Source of the DNA: Prauserella muralis
GTDB lineage: Bacteria > Actinomycetota > Actinomycetes > Mycobacteriales > Pseudonocardiaceae
Length of the DNA stretch: 64,000 nt
Reading direction: 5' to 3'
Assembly (NCBI RefSeq): GCF_003202285.1
Contig: NZ_MASW01000001.1
Coordinates: forward strand, 806,001 to 870,000
The translations under genes and the position numbers were made by a program. Under the pieces are notes generated by a model. It saw only the letters and a list, made by a program, of their open reading frames with translations, searched no databases and was not told the origin of the DNA. Positions 26,516 to 35,707 of this stretch are shown piece after piece (the first letter of the stretch is position 1; every line of letters starts with the position of its first letter).

Positions 26516-27609
26516 TGGGAGCGCACCGCAACGTCGTCCGCGGCTACGCCGACGAGCTCCGGCTGTTCGGCACCCCGGCCGCCCGCGCCGGGCTCGTCGC
26601 GATGGTCGTGGTGTTTCTCGTGCTGCCCACGGTGGTGCAGGACGACTTCTGGCTCTCGGTGCTCATCTACGTGGGCATCACGGCGTTCGGCGCGATCGGC
26701 CTGAACCTGCTCACCGGCTACTGTGGACAGATCTCGCTGGGGCACGCGTTCTTCATCGGCGCGGGAGCGTACGTGGCGGCGCGCATCGGAGGAGAGCTGG
26801 GCCTTCCGCTGCCGGTGTGGCTGCTGGCCGCGGCGGTGCTCGGCGCGGCGCTCGGCGGGCTGGTCGGGCCGTTCGCGTTGCGGCTGCGCGGCCATTACCT
26901 CGCGATCGTCACGCTCGGGCTGGTGTTCATCGGCGAACATCTCTGGCGCAACCTCACCGGGATCACCGGCGGCAACTCGGGCACGCCTGTCACGGCGGGC
27001 GCGTCGCTCGGCCCGGTGGACTTCGGTGCGCTGAACCTCTTCGGCGAGGTCTACTCCCGCAACCAGGGCTGGTTCTGGCTCGTGTGGGGCCTGGTGGCGC
27101 TCGTCGCGCTGCTGGCGAAGAACCTGGTGCGCACGCGGCCGGGCCGGGCGCTGCAGGCGGTGCGCGACCGCGACCAGGCCGCCGAGGTGATCGGCGTGCG
27201 CGCGGGCCGGTACAAGATCGGCGCGTTCATGCTCTCCAGTGCCATCGCGGCCACGGCGGGCGCGCTGTTCGGTGCCTACCAGCAGTTCGTCAGCCCCGAC
27301 GAGTGGAACCTGCTGCTGTCGATCCAGTACATCGCGATCGTGATCGTCGGCGGGCTCGGCACGATCTTCGGCTCCGTGCTCGGCGCGATCTTCGTGGGCG
27401 CGCTGCCCGCGCTGATCGACCGCTACAGCGATGCCATCCCCGGGGTGCGCACCGGTGTCGGCAGCGAAGGGTTCATCAGCGTTTTCGCGCTCAACCAGGC
27501 CCTGTTCGGGGTGCTCATCGTGCTGTTCCTGGTGTTCGAGCCGCGTGGGCTCGCCGGGATCTGGCTGCGGGTCAAGGCCTACTTCAAGGCGTGGCCATTC
27601 TCCTACTAA
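26515..27609 (+). CDS. livM: LIV-type ABC importer permease (LivM-like)
   Basis: A 364-residue permease with about ten helices. Landmarks: AIGLNLLTGYCGQISLGHAFFIGAGAY (split by the usual Gly/Ser positions), RDRDQAAEVIGVRAGRYK coupling loop, and IVGGLGTIFGSVLGA. The N-terminal 25 residues are hydrophilic. Starts within the livH stop (ATGA). Followed by the binding-protein gene after 17 bp, so one transcript is expected. Confidence 0.9.
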   Translation: MGAHRNVVRGYADELRLFGTPAARAGLVAMVVVFLVLPTVVQDDFWLSVLIYVGITAFGAIGLNLLTGYCGQISLGHAFFIGAGAYVAARIGGELGLPLPVWLLAAAVLGAALGGLVGPFALRLRGHYLAIVTLGLVFIGEHLWRNLTGITGGNSGTPVTAGASLGPVDFGALNLFGEVYSRNQGWFWLVWGLVALVALLAKNLVRTRPGRALQAVRDRDQAAEVIGVRAGRYKIGAFMLSSAIAATAGALFGAYQQFVSPDEWNLLLSIQYIAIVIVGGLGTIFGSVLGAIFVGALPALIDRYSDAIPGVRTGVGSEGFISVFALNQALFGVLIVLFLVFEPRGLAGIWLRVKAYFKAWPFSY

Positions 27610-27626
27610 CGCAAGGGAGCGTCGTC

Positions 27627-28907
27627 ATGAATGGCAGGCGGTTCAGATTCGGCGCGGCACTCGCCGCGACGGTGTTACTCGCCGCGGCGTGCGGCGGCGC
27701 GGGCGACGAGGCCGGCTCGGGCGGCGGCGAGGCGGGCGCACCGGCCAGCAGCGCCGGCTTCGACGGCACCACCATCCGGCTTGGCGTGCTGAGCCCGCTG
27801 TCCGGGCCCATCGCGGTGATCGGGCAGCCGCTCACCGAGGGCAACAAGGTGTGGTTCGACCACCTGAACTCGCAGGGCGGCGTCGCCGGCAAGTACAAGG
27901 TGGAACTCGTCCAGGAGGACACCCAGTACCAGCCCGATGTCACGGTGCAGCAGTACAACAAGGTCAAGAACGACGTCGTGGCGTTCACGCAGATCCTGGG
28001 CACGGCGCCGACGCTCGCGGTGCTGCCGCTGCTGAAGTCGGACAAGATGGTCGCCGCGCCCGCGTCGCTCGACGCGTTCTGGGTGCGGGAGCAGAACCTG
28101 CTGCCCGTGGGCGCGCCGTACCAGATCCAGGCGATCAACGCGATGGACCACTATCTCGGCGAGGGTGGCGGCTCCCCGCGGTCGAGGATCTGCACGATGA
28201 TCCAGGACGACGTGTACGGCGAGGCGGGCCAGCAGGGCATCGACTTCGCCGCCGAGCGGATGGGCTTCACCGTCGCCAGCACCCAGAAGTTCAAGGTGGG
28301 CACCGAGAACTACTCCGGCCAGATCGGCGCGCTCGCCGGGGCGGGCTGCGAGATGGTGTTCCTCACCGCGACGCCCACCGACGCGGGCAAGATCTGGGGC
28401 ACCGCCGCGCAGGCGCGGTTCGCGCCCCAGTGGTACGCGCAGTCACCGAGCTACGTGGGGGCCCTGGCACAGTCGGCGGTCGCGCCGTACATGCGCCAGT
28501 ACGTCACGATCGCGTCCGAGGGCACCGAGTGGGGCGACGACTCCGTGCCCGGCATGCGCGACATGATCGAGCGCGTGGAGAAGTACGCGCCGCAGCAGCA
28601 GCCGGACTACTACTTCGCGTTCGGCTACAACCAGGCGCGCGCGATGACGGCGTTGCTGGAGAAGGCCGTCGAGCGCGGCGACCTCTCCCGCGAGGGCATC
28701 CTGCAGGCGAGCCAGGAGCTGGGCACGGTGTCGTTCGACGGGCTGACCGGCGACTACACCTACGGGCCCGCCGACAAGCGCAACCCGCCGCGTTCGACCA
28801 CGCTGTTCCGCGTCGACCCCGGCAAGCCGTTCGGGCTGGCCACGCTGAAGTACAACTTCAGCTCCGATGCGGCGCAGGCCTTCGAGTTCACCAAGGCCAA
28901 CCCGTAG
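27627..28907 (+). CDS. LIV-type ABC importer substrate-binding lipoprotein
   Basis: A 426-residue type I periplasmic-binding-fold protein (Peripla_BP_6). Signal peptide with lipobox LAAAC (Cys22), then a Gly/Ser-rich linker and the mature fold starting TIRLGVLSPLSGPIAVIG. The region GTENYSGQIGALAGAGCEMV and the hinge near YYFAFGYNQARAM fit the amide/branched-chain amino acid binding family. The operon context with a CoA ligase makes an organic acid, acyl-amide or acyl-peptide ligand plausible; the sequence alone does not decide. Confidence 0.9.
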   Translation: MNGRRFRFGAALAATVLLAAACGGAGDEAGSGGGEAGAPASSAGFDGTTIRLGVLSPLSGPIAVIGQPLTEGNKVWFDHLNSQGGVAGKYKVELVQEDTQYQPDVTVQQYNKVKNDVVAFTQILGTAPTLAVLPLLKSDKMVAAPASLDAFWVREQNLLPVGAPYQIQAINAMDHYLGEGGGSPRSRICTMIQDDVYGEAGQQGIDFAAERMGFTVASTQKFKVGTENYSGQIGALAGAGCEMVFLTATPTDAGKIWGTAAQARFAPQWYAQSPSYVGALAQSAVAPYMRQYVTIASEGTEWGDDSVPGMRDMIERVEKYAPQQQPDYYFAFGYNQARAMTALLEKAVERGDLSREGILQASQELGTVSFDGLTGDYTYGPADKRNPPRSTTLFRVDPGKPFGLATLKYNFSSDAAQAFEFTKANP

Positions 28908-28949
28908 GCCGCGGCGGGCACAGCGGACACGATGGGCACAACGGGCACA

Positions 28950-28983
28950 GCGGGCGCCGCGGCCACCCGGTCGCGGCGCCCGC
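28950..28983. terminator. Convergent terminator hairpin after LIV operon
   Basis: A 12-bp GC stem (28950-28961 with 28972-28983) lies between the binding-protein stop and the end of the aminotransferase gene on the other strand. There is no U-tract on either side, so it may be only a weak terminator. Confidence 0.55.
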
Positions 28984-28990
28984 TGCCCGC

Positions 28991-30247
28991 TCAGCCGGCG
29001 AGGACGGCGTCGATGCCCTCGGCCATCGTCTTGCCGAGCACACCGATCTCGTCCTCGGTGATGATCAGCGGCGGCGAGACCACGAGCGTGGAGCCGCCGA
29101 GCACGCGCACGATCAGCCCGCGCTCGCGGATGGCCAGCTGCATGCGCGCGGCGATGCCCTTGTGCTCGGCCAGCAGCTCGCCGTCCAGTTCGACGGCGGC
29201 GATCAGGCCGACGCCACCACGGACGTCGGCCACCGCGGGATGCTCGCGCAGCGGCAGCAGCGCCTCCAGCAGCGGCCGCTCCAGCTCCACCGCCCGCCCG
29301 GGCAGGTCCTCGCGTTCGAGGATGTCGAGGTTGGCCAGCGCCGCCGCCGCGACCGTCGGGTGTCCCGAGTAGGTGGGCCCGTGCGCGACGAGGCTGCCGG
29401 GCGCCTCCCAGAAGACGTCGGCGACGTGCCCGGCGGCGGCCACTCCGCCCAGCGGCAGGTAGCCGCTGGTGACGCCCTTGGCGAAGGTGATGAGGTCGGG
29501 CCGCAGGCCCCAGCGTTCGACGCCGAACCAGCCGCCGACCCGGCCGAACCCGCAGATCACCGAGTCGGCGACGAAGAGAATGCCGTGTTCGGCACAGATC
29601 TTCGCGGCTGCCTCCAGGTAGCCGGGTTCCGGCGGCCGGGCGCCGCCCGCGCCGATCACGGGCTCGGCGAAGAACGCCGCGATGTTCTCGGCGCCGATCC
29701 GCTCGATCGCCGCCCTCAGGTCCTCGGCGTCGTCGTGGGCGACGCGCGTGGCGTCGGACAGCAGTGGCCCGAAGCCGTCGCGGTTCACCTCGATGCCGGC
29801 CAGGCTGGTGCCGAAGCCGTTGGTGCCGTGGTAGGAGTGCCGCCTGCTGACGATGTGCACGCGCTGCGGCTCACCCCGCCGCGCCCAGTACAGCCGCGCC
29901 AGCTTGGCCGCGGTGTCCACCGACTCGCCGCCGCCCGTGGTGAAGAAGATCCGCGCCTGCTCCATCGGCGCCAGCTCCGACAGCCGCGTCGCGAGCCGCT
30001 CGGCGGGCTCGTTGCTGAAGTCGCCGAAGGTGAAGTAGCTGTCCAGGCGGCGCATCTGCGCGGCGGTGGCGTCGACGATCTCGGCCCTGCCGTGGCCCGC
30101 GTTGCAGTACCAGAGCCCCGCGGTGCCGTCCAGGTAGCGGGTGCCGTCGGTGTCGTAGATCCACACGCCCTCCGCGCGGTCCACCAGGAACGGCTTGTCC
30201 TTGACCTCCGCCATGTTGGCGAACGGGTGCCAGAGCCGGGTCTCCAC
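28991..30247 (-). CDS. Class III pyridoxal-phosphate aminotransferase
   Basis: A 418-residue omega-type aminotransferase. Landmarks: GLWYCNAGHGRAEI near the start, TGGGESVDTAAKLAR, the substrate/PLP segment SRRHSYHGTNGFG, and the Schiff-base lysine in DLITFAKGVTSGYLPLGG (about residue 260). Such enzymes move an amino group between an omega-amino acid or amine and a keto acid; the substrate is not predictable. It follows the M20 gene by 22 bp on the minus strand, suggesting a two-step route: hydrolysis of an amide or dipeptide, then deamination. Confidence 0.87.
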   Translation of the reverse strand: METRLWHPFANMAEVKDKPFLVDRAEGVWIYDTDGTRYLDGTAGLWYCNAGHGRAEIVDATAAQMRRLDSYFTFGDFSNEPAERLATRLSELAPMEQARIFFTTGGGESVDTAAKLARLYWARRGEPQRVHIVSRRHSYHGTNGFGTSLAGIEVNRDGFGPLLSDATRVAHDDAEDLRAAIERIGAENIAAFFAEPVIGAGGARPPEPGYLEAAAKICAEHGILFVADSVICGFGRVGGWFGVERWGLRPDLITFAKGVTSGYLPLGGVAAAGHVADVFWEAPGSLVAHGPTYSGHPTVAAAALANLDILEREDLPGRAVELERPLLEALLPLREHPAVADVRGGVGLIAAVELDGELLAEHKGIAARMQLAIRERGLIVRVLGGSTLVVSPPLIITEDEIGVLGKTMAEGIDAVLAG

Positions 30248-30269
30248 TGTGTCTCCTCTCCGTCGTCAC

Positions 30270-31682
30270 TCAGCGCGCGGTGGCGTGGGCGTGCAGGATG
30301 CGGGCGACCGTCTCGGTCACCCGCTCGGTCTGCTGCAGGTGCAGCCACTCGTCGGGCACGTGGGCATTGTTGCCGGGTCCTCTCGGCCCGGTGACCACGA
30401 ATTGCGCGTCGGGGTACGCGCGGCCGAACAGCCCGAGGAACGGGATGGTCCCGCCGAGCGGGATCGACCGCCACGGCGCGCCGAACACCTCGGCGCTCGC
30501 CTCGTCGAGCGCCGAGGTGAGCCACGCGGCGCGCGGCGTGGTGCTCCAGCCGTCGGCGGCCTCGGCGCGGGCCAGCTCGACCTGCGCGCCGGAGGGCACG
30601 TCGGCGGTGAGCGCCTTCTCCACGGCGGCGAGCGCGGCGGGGGCGTCGACGGTGGGTGGCAGCCGGAAGCTGAGCTTGAGGCCGGTGTACGGGCGCAGCA
30701 CGTTGCCCGCGTCGAGCAGCGGTGGCAGCCCGTCCGCGCCGGTGACCGAGAGTGTGGGCCGCCAGGTGTTGTTGAGCACCAGCTCCACCGGGTCGTCGCT
30801 GACCAGCCGCACGCCGTCGGCCACCGGCAGTCTCGGGGTCAGGAACCCCTCGGCCACGCCGGTGCGGATCTCGTCGGCTGCCCCGTCCGGCAGGGCTGTC
30901 TCCAGCTCGGGCAGCAGGATGCGGCCCGAGCGCGCGTCCTCGATGCGGTCGAGCAGCTGGCGCAGCACCCGGAACGAGCTGGGCACGATGCCGCTGCCGT
31001 GCCCGGAGTGCACGCCGGAGGTGAGCACGCGGACGGTGACGTCGAGGAAGGCGATGCCGCGCACCGAGCTCGCCAGCCACAGCCGCTCGTGGTCGGCGCC
31101 CGCGATGTCCAGGCAGATCACCAGGCCGACGGGACCGAGCCGCCCGGCAAGCTCGTCCAGGTAGGCGGGCAGGTCGGGGCTGCCCGACTCCTCGCCGGTC
31201 TCCAGCAGCACCACCGTGCGCGCGTGCCGTCCGCCCGCGGCGTGCAGCGCCTCCAGTGCGACGGCGGCGGCGTAGGCGGCGTAGCCGTCGTCGCCCGCGC
31301 CCCTGCCGTACAGCCGCTCGTCCTTCACCACCGGTGTCCACGGGCCGAGCCCGGGCGACCACTCGCCCGCGGGCGGCTGCTTGTCGAGGTGGCCGTAGAC
31401 CACCGCGGTCTCCGGGTTGGTGGCGTCTCTGGCCGGCACGTCGAGCAGCAGCACCGGCGTGCGGCCGGGCAGCTCCACCACCTCGGCACGCGCACCGGCG
31501 ATGGGCCGCTCGGCCAGCCACGCCCGCACCAGCTCGACGGCGGCGTGCAGCTGCCGGTTCGCCGCCCAGGCCTGGTCGAAGGCCGGGGACAGCGCCGGGA
31601 TGGTCACGAACTCGGACAGCCCGCCCAGCGCGTCTCCGGCCCACACCTGCCGCACCCGCTCCCGCAGCACCCGTGAGTCCAT
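30270..31682 (-). CDS. M20 family metallopeptidase/dipeptidase (paralogue 2)
   Basis: A 470-residue homologue of the 20553-21971 product, matching it along the whole length: VVYGHLDKQPP, LYGRGAGDDGYAAY, ETGEESGSPDLP, DIAGADHERLW and HVPDEWLHL carry the zinc ligands. One difference is GAGDD for GSADD at the bridging Asp segment. No signal peptide. First gene of a unit with the aminotransferase. A CRP-like site lies 26 bp upstream of the ATG. Confidence 0.88.
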   Translation of the reverse strand: MDSRVLRERVRQVWAGDALGGLSEFVTIPALSPAFDQAWAANRQLHAAVELVRAWLAERPIAGARAEVVELPGRTPVLLLDVPARDATNPETAVVYGHLDKQPPAGEWSPGLGPWTPVVKDERLYGRGAGDDGYAAYAAAVALEALHAAGGRHARTVVLLETGEESGSPDLPAYLDELAGRLGPVGLVICLDIAGADHERLWLASSVRGIAFLDVTVRVLTSGVHSGHGSGIVPSSFRVLRQLLDRIEDARSGRILLPELETALPDGAADEIRTGVAEGFLTPRLPVADGVRLVSDDPVELVLNNTWRPTLSVTGADGLPPLLDAGNVLRPYTGLKLSFRLPPTVDAPAALAAVEKALTADVPSGAQVELARAEAADGWSTTPRAAWLTSALDEASAEVFGAPWRSIPLGGTIPFLGLFGRAYPDAQFVVTGPRGPGNNAHVPDEWLHLQQTERVTETVARILHAHATAR

Positions 31683-31707
31683 GCCCCCGATCGTGACACG
31701 GACCCCC

Positions 31708-31723
31708 TGTGGTGCACGTCACA
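31708..31723. promoter_or_regulatory. CRP/GlxR-like site upstream of M20 paralogue 2
   Basis: TGTGGTGCACGTCACA matches TGTGA-N6-TCACA at 9 of 10 fixed positions and lies 26 bp before the minus-strand M20 start. Confidence 0.55.
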
Positions 31724-32050
31724 GTGCCTGCTGCGGTCGATCTCCCCGAGCGGGTCTCACCCGGAAGGACGCCGGGCGGCGGTCCAGGTTAACGCCCGTT
31801 CCCACGACCGACTTTCGGCGGTTGCACGGTAGGTAGTCCAAGCGTTTCCGCAGCTCAGCTACCGATTCCGGGCAACGAATCGGACTCGGAACCTCTCCAG
31901 AGCGGCCCCGTCCATGCCAGGATGGCGACGTGAACCGTCACCGCCGACGGACACCCGAGCGCTCGGACCCGATGCGTACGTGGTGCCGCCGGTGCGCCGC
32001 CGTGGCCGCCACAAGTGGTCGCGCGGCACGACACCAAAAGGGAGAAGCGC
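31724..32050. other. Intergenic region upstream of the 2-oxoacid dehydrogenase operon
   Basis: With the preceding CRP-like site, this 368-bp gap between divergent genes holds no convincing gene. It contains an inverted repeat CCGATTC (31862-31868), eight bases, GAATCGG (31877-31883), a possible operator about 170 bp before the E1alpha start. A ribosome site GGGAGAAG precedes the ATG at 32051. Confidence 0.45.
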
Positions 32051-33259
32051 ATGTCGTCCCCCGAACAGTGGACGCGCCCGGAGCCTGGCGCCGGACCGGC
32101 CGCGACAGCGGCGGAACCGACTCCAGAACAGGTGATTGCGGGTTTGCGAGCAACAACAGAAGGCGGGGCTGAGCTGACTCAGCTGCTCAACCCCGAAGGC
32201 GAGCGCCTTTCGTCGGCCATGTTCGACCCCTATGTCGCCGACATCGACGCCGAGGCGCTGCGTGGGCTCTACCGGGACATGGTGCTGGTCCGCAGAGGCG
32301 ACCGGGAGTCCAACGCGATGCAGCGGCAGGGCCAGCTCGGCATCTGGGTGCCGTTGCTCGGCCAGGAGGCGGCCCAGATCGGTTCGGGCCGGGCACTGCG
32401 GCCGCAGGACATGGCCTTCCCCAGCTACCGCGAGCACGGCGTGGCGTACACGCGTGGCGTGGACTTCCGCGAGCTGCTCGGCATCTTCCGCTGCACCGAC
32501 CACAGCGGCTGGGACTTCAAGGCCCACGGGTTCCATCCGTACACGATCGTCATCGGCAACCAGGTCCTCAACGCCACCGGCTACGCCATGGGGCAGAAGT
32601 TCGAGGGCAAGGTCGGCGACGACGACGGGGAGGCGACCATCGTCTACTTCGGCGACGGCGCCACCAGCCAGGGCGACGTGCACGAGGGCTTCGTGTGGGC
32701 CGCCGTGTACGACGCGCCCGTGGTGTTCTTCTGCCAGAACAACCAGTGGGCCATCTCCGAGCCCACCGAGCGCCAGTCGAGGCTGCCGCTCTACCAGCGG
32801 GCACGGGGCTACGGCTTCCCCGGCATCCGCGTGGACGGCAACGACGTGCTCGCCTGTCTCGCGGTGACCCGCTGGGCGCTGGACGAGTGCAGGCACGGCA
32901 ACGGGCCGGTGCTCATCGAGGCGTTCACCTACCGCATGGACGCCCACACCACCACCGACGACCCCACGCGGTACCGGCTCTCCGACGAGCTTGAGGTGTG
33001 GAAGCACAAGGATCCGATCGAGCGGGTCCGCGCGCACCTGGCCCGCACCGGCGGCGCCGACACGGCGTTCTTCGAGGCGGTGCAGGCCGAGGCCGACAGC
33101 TTCGCCGCCGAACTGCGCGACTTCTGCTTCAACATGCCCGACCCGCCGCCCGAGCGGGTGTTCGCCAACGTCTACGCCGAGCCCTCGCCGCAGCTGGACG
33201 CGCAGCGCGAGGAGTACCTGGCCTACCTCTCCGGATTCGCCGAGGCAGGTGAGCACTGA
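32051..33259 (+). CDS. 2-oxoacid dehydrogenase E1 component, alpha subunit
   Basis: A 402-residue thiamine-diphosphate enzyme subunit of the branched-chain 2-oxoacid or pyruvate dehydrogenase type. The ThDP motif GDGATSQGDVHEGFVWAAV ending in CQNNQWAISEP is complete, and FRMDAH-like YRMDAHTTTDDPTRY carries the phosphorylation-loop region. It decarboxylates a 2-oxoacid together with the beta subunit. An extra N-terminal segment of about 50 residues is Pro/Ala-rich. The beta-subunit ATG overlaps its stop (ATGA). No E3 gene is present, so lipoamide dehydrogenase must come from elsewhere. Confidence 0.92.
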   Translation: MSSPEQWTRPEPGAGPAATAAEPTPEQVIAGLRATTEGGAELTQLLNPEGERLSSAMFDPYVADIDAEALRGLYRDMVLVRRGDRESNAMQRQGQLGIWVPLLGQEAAQIGSGRALRPQDMAFPSYREHGVAYTRGVDFRELLGIFRCTDHSGWDFKAHGFHPYTIVIGNQVLNATGYAMGQKFEGKVGDDDGEATIVYFGDGATSQGDVHEGFVWAAVYDAPVVFFCQNNQWAISEPTERQSRLPLYQRARGYGFPGIRVDGNDVLACLAVTRWALDECRHGNGPVLIEAFTYRMDAHTTTDDPTRYRLSDELEVWKHKDPIERVRAHLARTGGADTAFFEAVQAEADSFAAELRDFCFNMPDPPPERVFANVYAEPSPQLDAQREEYLAYLSGFAEAGEH

Positions 33260-34299
33260 TGGCCGCGCCCGTGAAGTCCCACCCCGTCGAGGGTCCCGCC
33301 TCAGCCGTGCAGAACCTCACCATCGGCAAGGCGCTCAACCAGGGCCTGCGCGCCGCGATGGAGGCCGACGACAAGGTCATCGTGATGGGCGAGGACGTCG
33401 GCAAGCTCGGCGGCGTCTTCCGCATCACCGACGGCCTGCAGAAGGACTTCGGTGAGCAGCGCGTGCTGGACACGCCGCTGGCCGAGTCCGGCATCATCGG
33501 CACCGCCGTCGGCCTCGCCGTGCGCGGCTTCCGCCCGGTCTGCGAGATCCAGTTCGAGGGGTTCATCTTCCCCGGCTTCGACCAGATCTCCAGCCAGCTG
33601 GCGAAGCTGCACTACCGCACGCAGGGCAAGGTGAAGGTGCCCGTGGTGATCCGCGTGCCCTACGGCGGCGGCATCGGCGCGGTGGAGCACCACTCGGAGT
33701 CGCCGGAGTCGCTGTTCGCGCACATCGCGGGGCTCAAGGTCGTCTCCTGCTCCAACCCGGTTGACGCCTACTGGATGATCCAGCAGGCGATCGCCAGCGA
33801 CGACCCGATCCTGTTCTTCGAGCCCAAGCGGCTCTACCACTCCGGGGCGCTCAAGGCGCCCGTCGACCCGTCGGCGACGCCGGACCCGCTGTTCGCCTCC
33901 CGGGTCGTCCGGCAGGGCGGCACGGACGCCGCGGCGACGGTCGTCGCCTACGGTCCTTCGGTGAAGGTGTGCCTCGACGCGGCCGCGGCCGCCGCCGAGG
34001 AGGGCCGGTCGCTGGAGGTCATCGACCTGCGTGCGCTCTCGCCGCTGGACCTCGGCCCGGTGTTCGAGTCCGTGCGCCGCACGGGCCGCCTCATCACCGT
34101 CAGCGAAGCGCAGTCCGAGTCCTCGATCACCTCCGAGATCGCGGCCCGGGTGCAGCAGGAGTGCTTCTACTCGCTGGAGGCGCCCGTCCTCCGCGTCGCC
34201 GGCTTCGACACGCCGTACCCGCCGGCGAAGCTGGAGGAGCACTTCCTTCCCGACCTGGATCGGGTGCTGCACGCCGTCGACCGCGCGCTGGACTGGTGA
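33259..34299 (+). CDS. 2-oxoacid dehydrogenase E1 component, beta subunit
   Basis: A 346-residue transketolase-like subunit. Landmarks: VIVMGEDVGKLGGVFRITDGL, DTPLAESGIIGTAVGLAVRG, the aromatic EIQFEGFIFPGFDQISSQ, and the C-terminal domain VVAYGPSVKVCLDAA. Forms the alpha2beta2 E1 with the gene upstream. The aromatic run and length fit branched-chain 2-oxoacid dehydrogenases somewhat better than pyruvate dehydrogenase, but that choice is tentative. Confidence 0.92.
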   Translation: MAAPVKSHPVEGPASAVQNLTIGKALNQGLRAAMEADDKVIVMGEDVGKLGGVFRITDGLQKDFGEQRVLDTPLAESGIIGTAVGLAVRGFRPVCEIQFEGFIFPGFDQISSQLAKLHYRTQGKVKVPVVIRVPYGGGIGAVEHHSESPESLFAHIAGLKVVSCSNPVDAYWMIQQAIASDDPILFFEPKRLYHSGALKAPVDPSATPDPLFASRVVRQGGTDAAATVVAYGPSVKVCLDAAAAAAEEGRSLEVIDLRALSPLDLGPVFESVRRTGRLITVSEAQSESSITSEIAARVQQECFYSLEAPVLRVAGFDTPYPPAKLEEHFLPDLDRVLHAVDRALDW

Positions 34300-34315
34300 G
34301 GGGGATCGCGCAGAC

Positions 34316-35707
34316 ATGCCTGAGTACAAGCAGTTTCCCCTTGCCGACACGGCCGAGGGGCTGACGGAGGCCGAGATCCTCGACTGGAAGGTCAAGCCCG
34401 GCGACGAGGTTCAGGTCAACCAGATCGTGGTGGAGGTCGAGACCGCCAAGGCGGCGGTGGAGCTGCCGGTCCCGTGGGCCGGTGTGGTGACCGAACTGCT
34501 CGCGGAGCCGGGGCAGACGGTCGAGGTCGGCACGCCGATCATGACCATCGACGTGGACCCGCAGGGCTCGGCGCCCTCGGGAGGCGGAGCCACGGAGCAG
34601 CCCGCGGCCCCCGCCACCAACGGCGTCGCCCAGGAACCCCCTTCGGGATCGTCGGCGGCACCGGCTCCCGCCGACGACGAGATGAAACCCCTTGTCGGCT
34701 ACGGCTCCAAGAACGTGGTCGCCAAGCGCCGTCCCCGCAAGCTCCCCAATGCCACATTTGTGGCGTCTGACGCTACGAATGCCACATTGGGGAAGTCTGA
34801 CGCTACGAATGCCACATTGGGGAGCTCGGCACCGGAGTACGTGCCGCTGGCGAAGCCTCCGGTGCGCAAGCTCGCCAAGGAGCTCGGGGTGGACCTCCGC
34901 CAGGTCATCGGCTCCGCCGAGGGCGGGGTCATCACCCGCGAGGACGTGCAGCGGGCGGCCGAGCCGGAGACGACGGCGACCGCCGCGGCTCCCGCCCACG
35001 CTCCGGGTGCCCGGGAGCGGCGCGTGCCGATCAAGGGCGTGCGCAAGGCCACCGCGCAGGCGATGGTCTCCAGCGCGTTCACGGCACCGCACGTCACGGA
35101 GTTCCTCACCATCGACGTCACGCCGATGATGGAGTTCCGCGCGAAGCTCAAGAGCAGCCCGGCCTTCGCCGGGGTGAAGCTCACCCCGCTGGCGTTCGCG
35201 GCCAAGGCCGTGTGCCTCGCGGTACGACGCACCCCCGACGTCAACGCGGTGTGGGACGACGAGGCGAACGAGATCGTCTTCAAGGACTACGTGCACCTCG
35301 GGATCGCAGCGGCCACGCCGCGCGGGCTCGTCGTGCCCAAGGTCCGCGACGCCGATGCGCTCTCGCTCGTGGAACTGGCCCAGGCCATCGACGAGCTGAC
35401 CACCACAGCCAGGGACGGCAAGACGCCGCCCGAGGCGATGCTGCACGGCACGTTCACCATCACCAACGTCGGCGTGTTCGGCGTCGACACCGGCACGCCG
35501 ATCATCAACCCCGGCGAGTCGGCGATCCTGGCGCTCGGCGCGATCAGGGACATGCCGTGGGTGGTGGACGGCGAGCTGGCCGTGCGCAAGGTGATGCAGC
35601 TGTCGCTGAGCTTCGACCACCGGGTGGTCGACGGCCAGCAGGGCTCGCAGTTCCTCGCCGACGTCGGTGCGCTGCTCGCCGACCCGGCGCAGGCCATCAC
35701 CTACTGA
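34316..35707 (+). CDS. Dihydrolipoamide acyltransferase (E2) with repeat-derived linker
   Basis: A 463-residue E2. Lipoyl domain 1-80 with Lys45 in EVETAKAAVELP; Ala/Pro-rich linker to about 175; E3/E1-binding domain about 180-215 (VRKLAKELGVDLRQVIGSA); catalytic core from about 235 to the end with the active His near residue 435 in FDHRVVDG. The linker contains residues PNATFVASDATNATLG and a repeat of SDATNATLG, encoded by a palindromic repeat with codon use unlike the rest of the gene (34744-34824). The start ATG lies 16 bp after the E1beta stop. Its 3' end overlaps the convergent gene by 7 bp. Confidence 0.92.
   Translation: MPEYKQFPLADTAEGLTEAEILDWKVKPGDEVQVNQIVVEVETAKAAVELPVPWAGVVTELLAEPGQTVEVGTPIMTIDVDPQGSAPSGGGATEQPAAPATNGVAQEPPSGSSAAPAPADDEMKPLVGYGSKNVVAKRRPRKLPNATFVASDATNATLGKSDATNATLGSSAPEYVPLAKPPVRKLAKELGVDLRQVIGSAEGGVITREDVQRAAEPETTATAAAPAHAPGARERRVPIKGVRKATAQAMVSSAFTAPHVTEFLTIDVTPMMEFRAKLKSSPAFAGVKLTPLAFAAKAVCLAVRRTPDVNAVWDDEANEIVFKDYVHLGIAAATPRGLVVPKVRDADALSLVELAQAIDELTTTARDGKTPPEAMLHGTFTITNVGVFGVDTGTPIINPGESAILALGAIRDMPWVVDGELAVRKVMQLSLSFDHRVVDGQQGSQFLADVGALLADPAQAITY
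34744..34824 (+). repeat. In-frame palindromic repeat within the E2 linker
   Basis: A 49-bp imperfect palindrome bounded by CCCCAATG and CATTGGGG (34744-34792), followed by a second copy of its right part. The right part is a 30-bp unit at 34765-34794 and 34795-34824. The core AATGCCACATT occurs three times. Codons such as ACA, TTT, TCT and GCT depart from the GC-rich third positions around it, so the segment looks like an inserted repeat that kept the reading frame. Confidence 0.85.

Noticed and set aside
31859-33256. 465-codon minus-strand frame opposite E1alpha
   Set aside because: E1alpha has the full ThDP motif; the antisense product has none.
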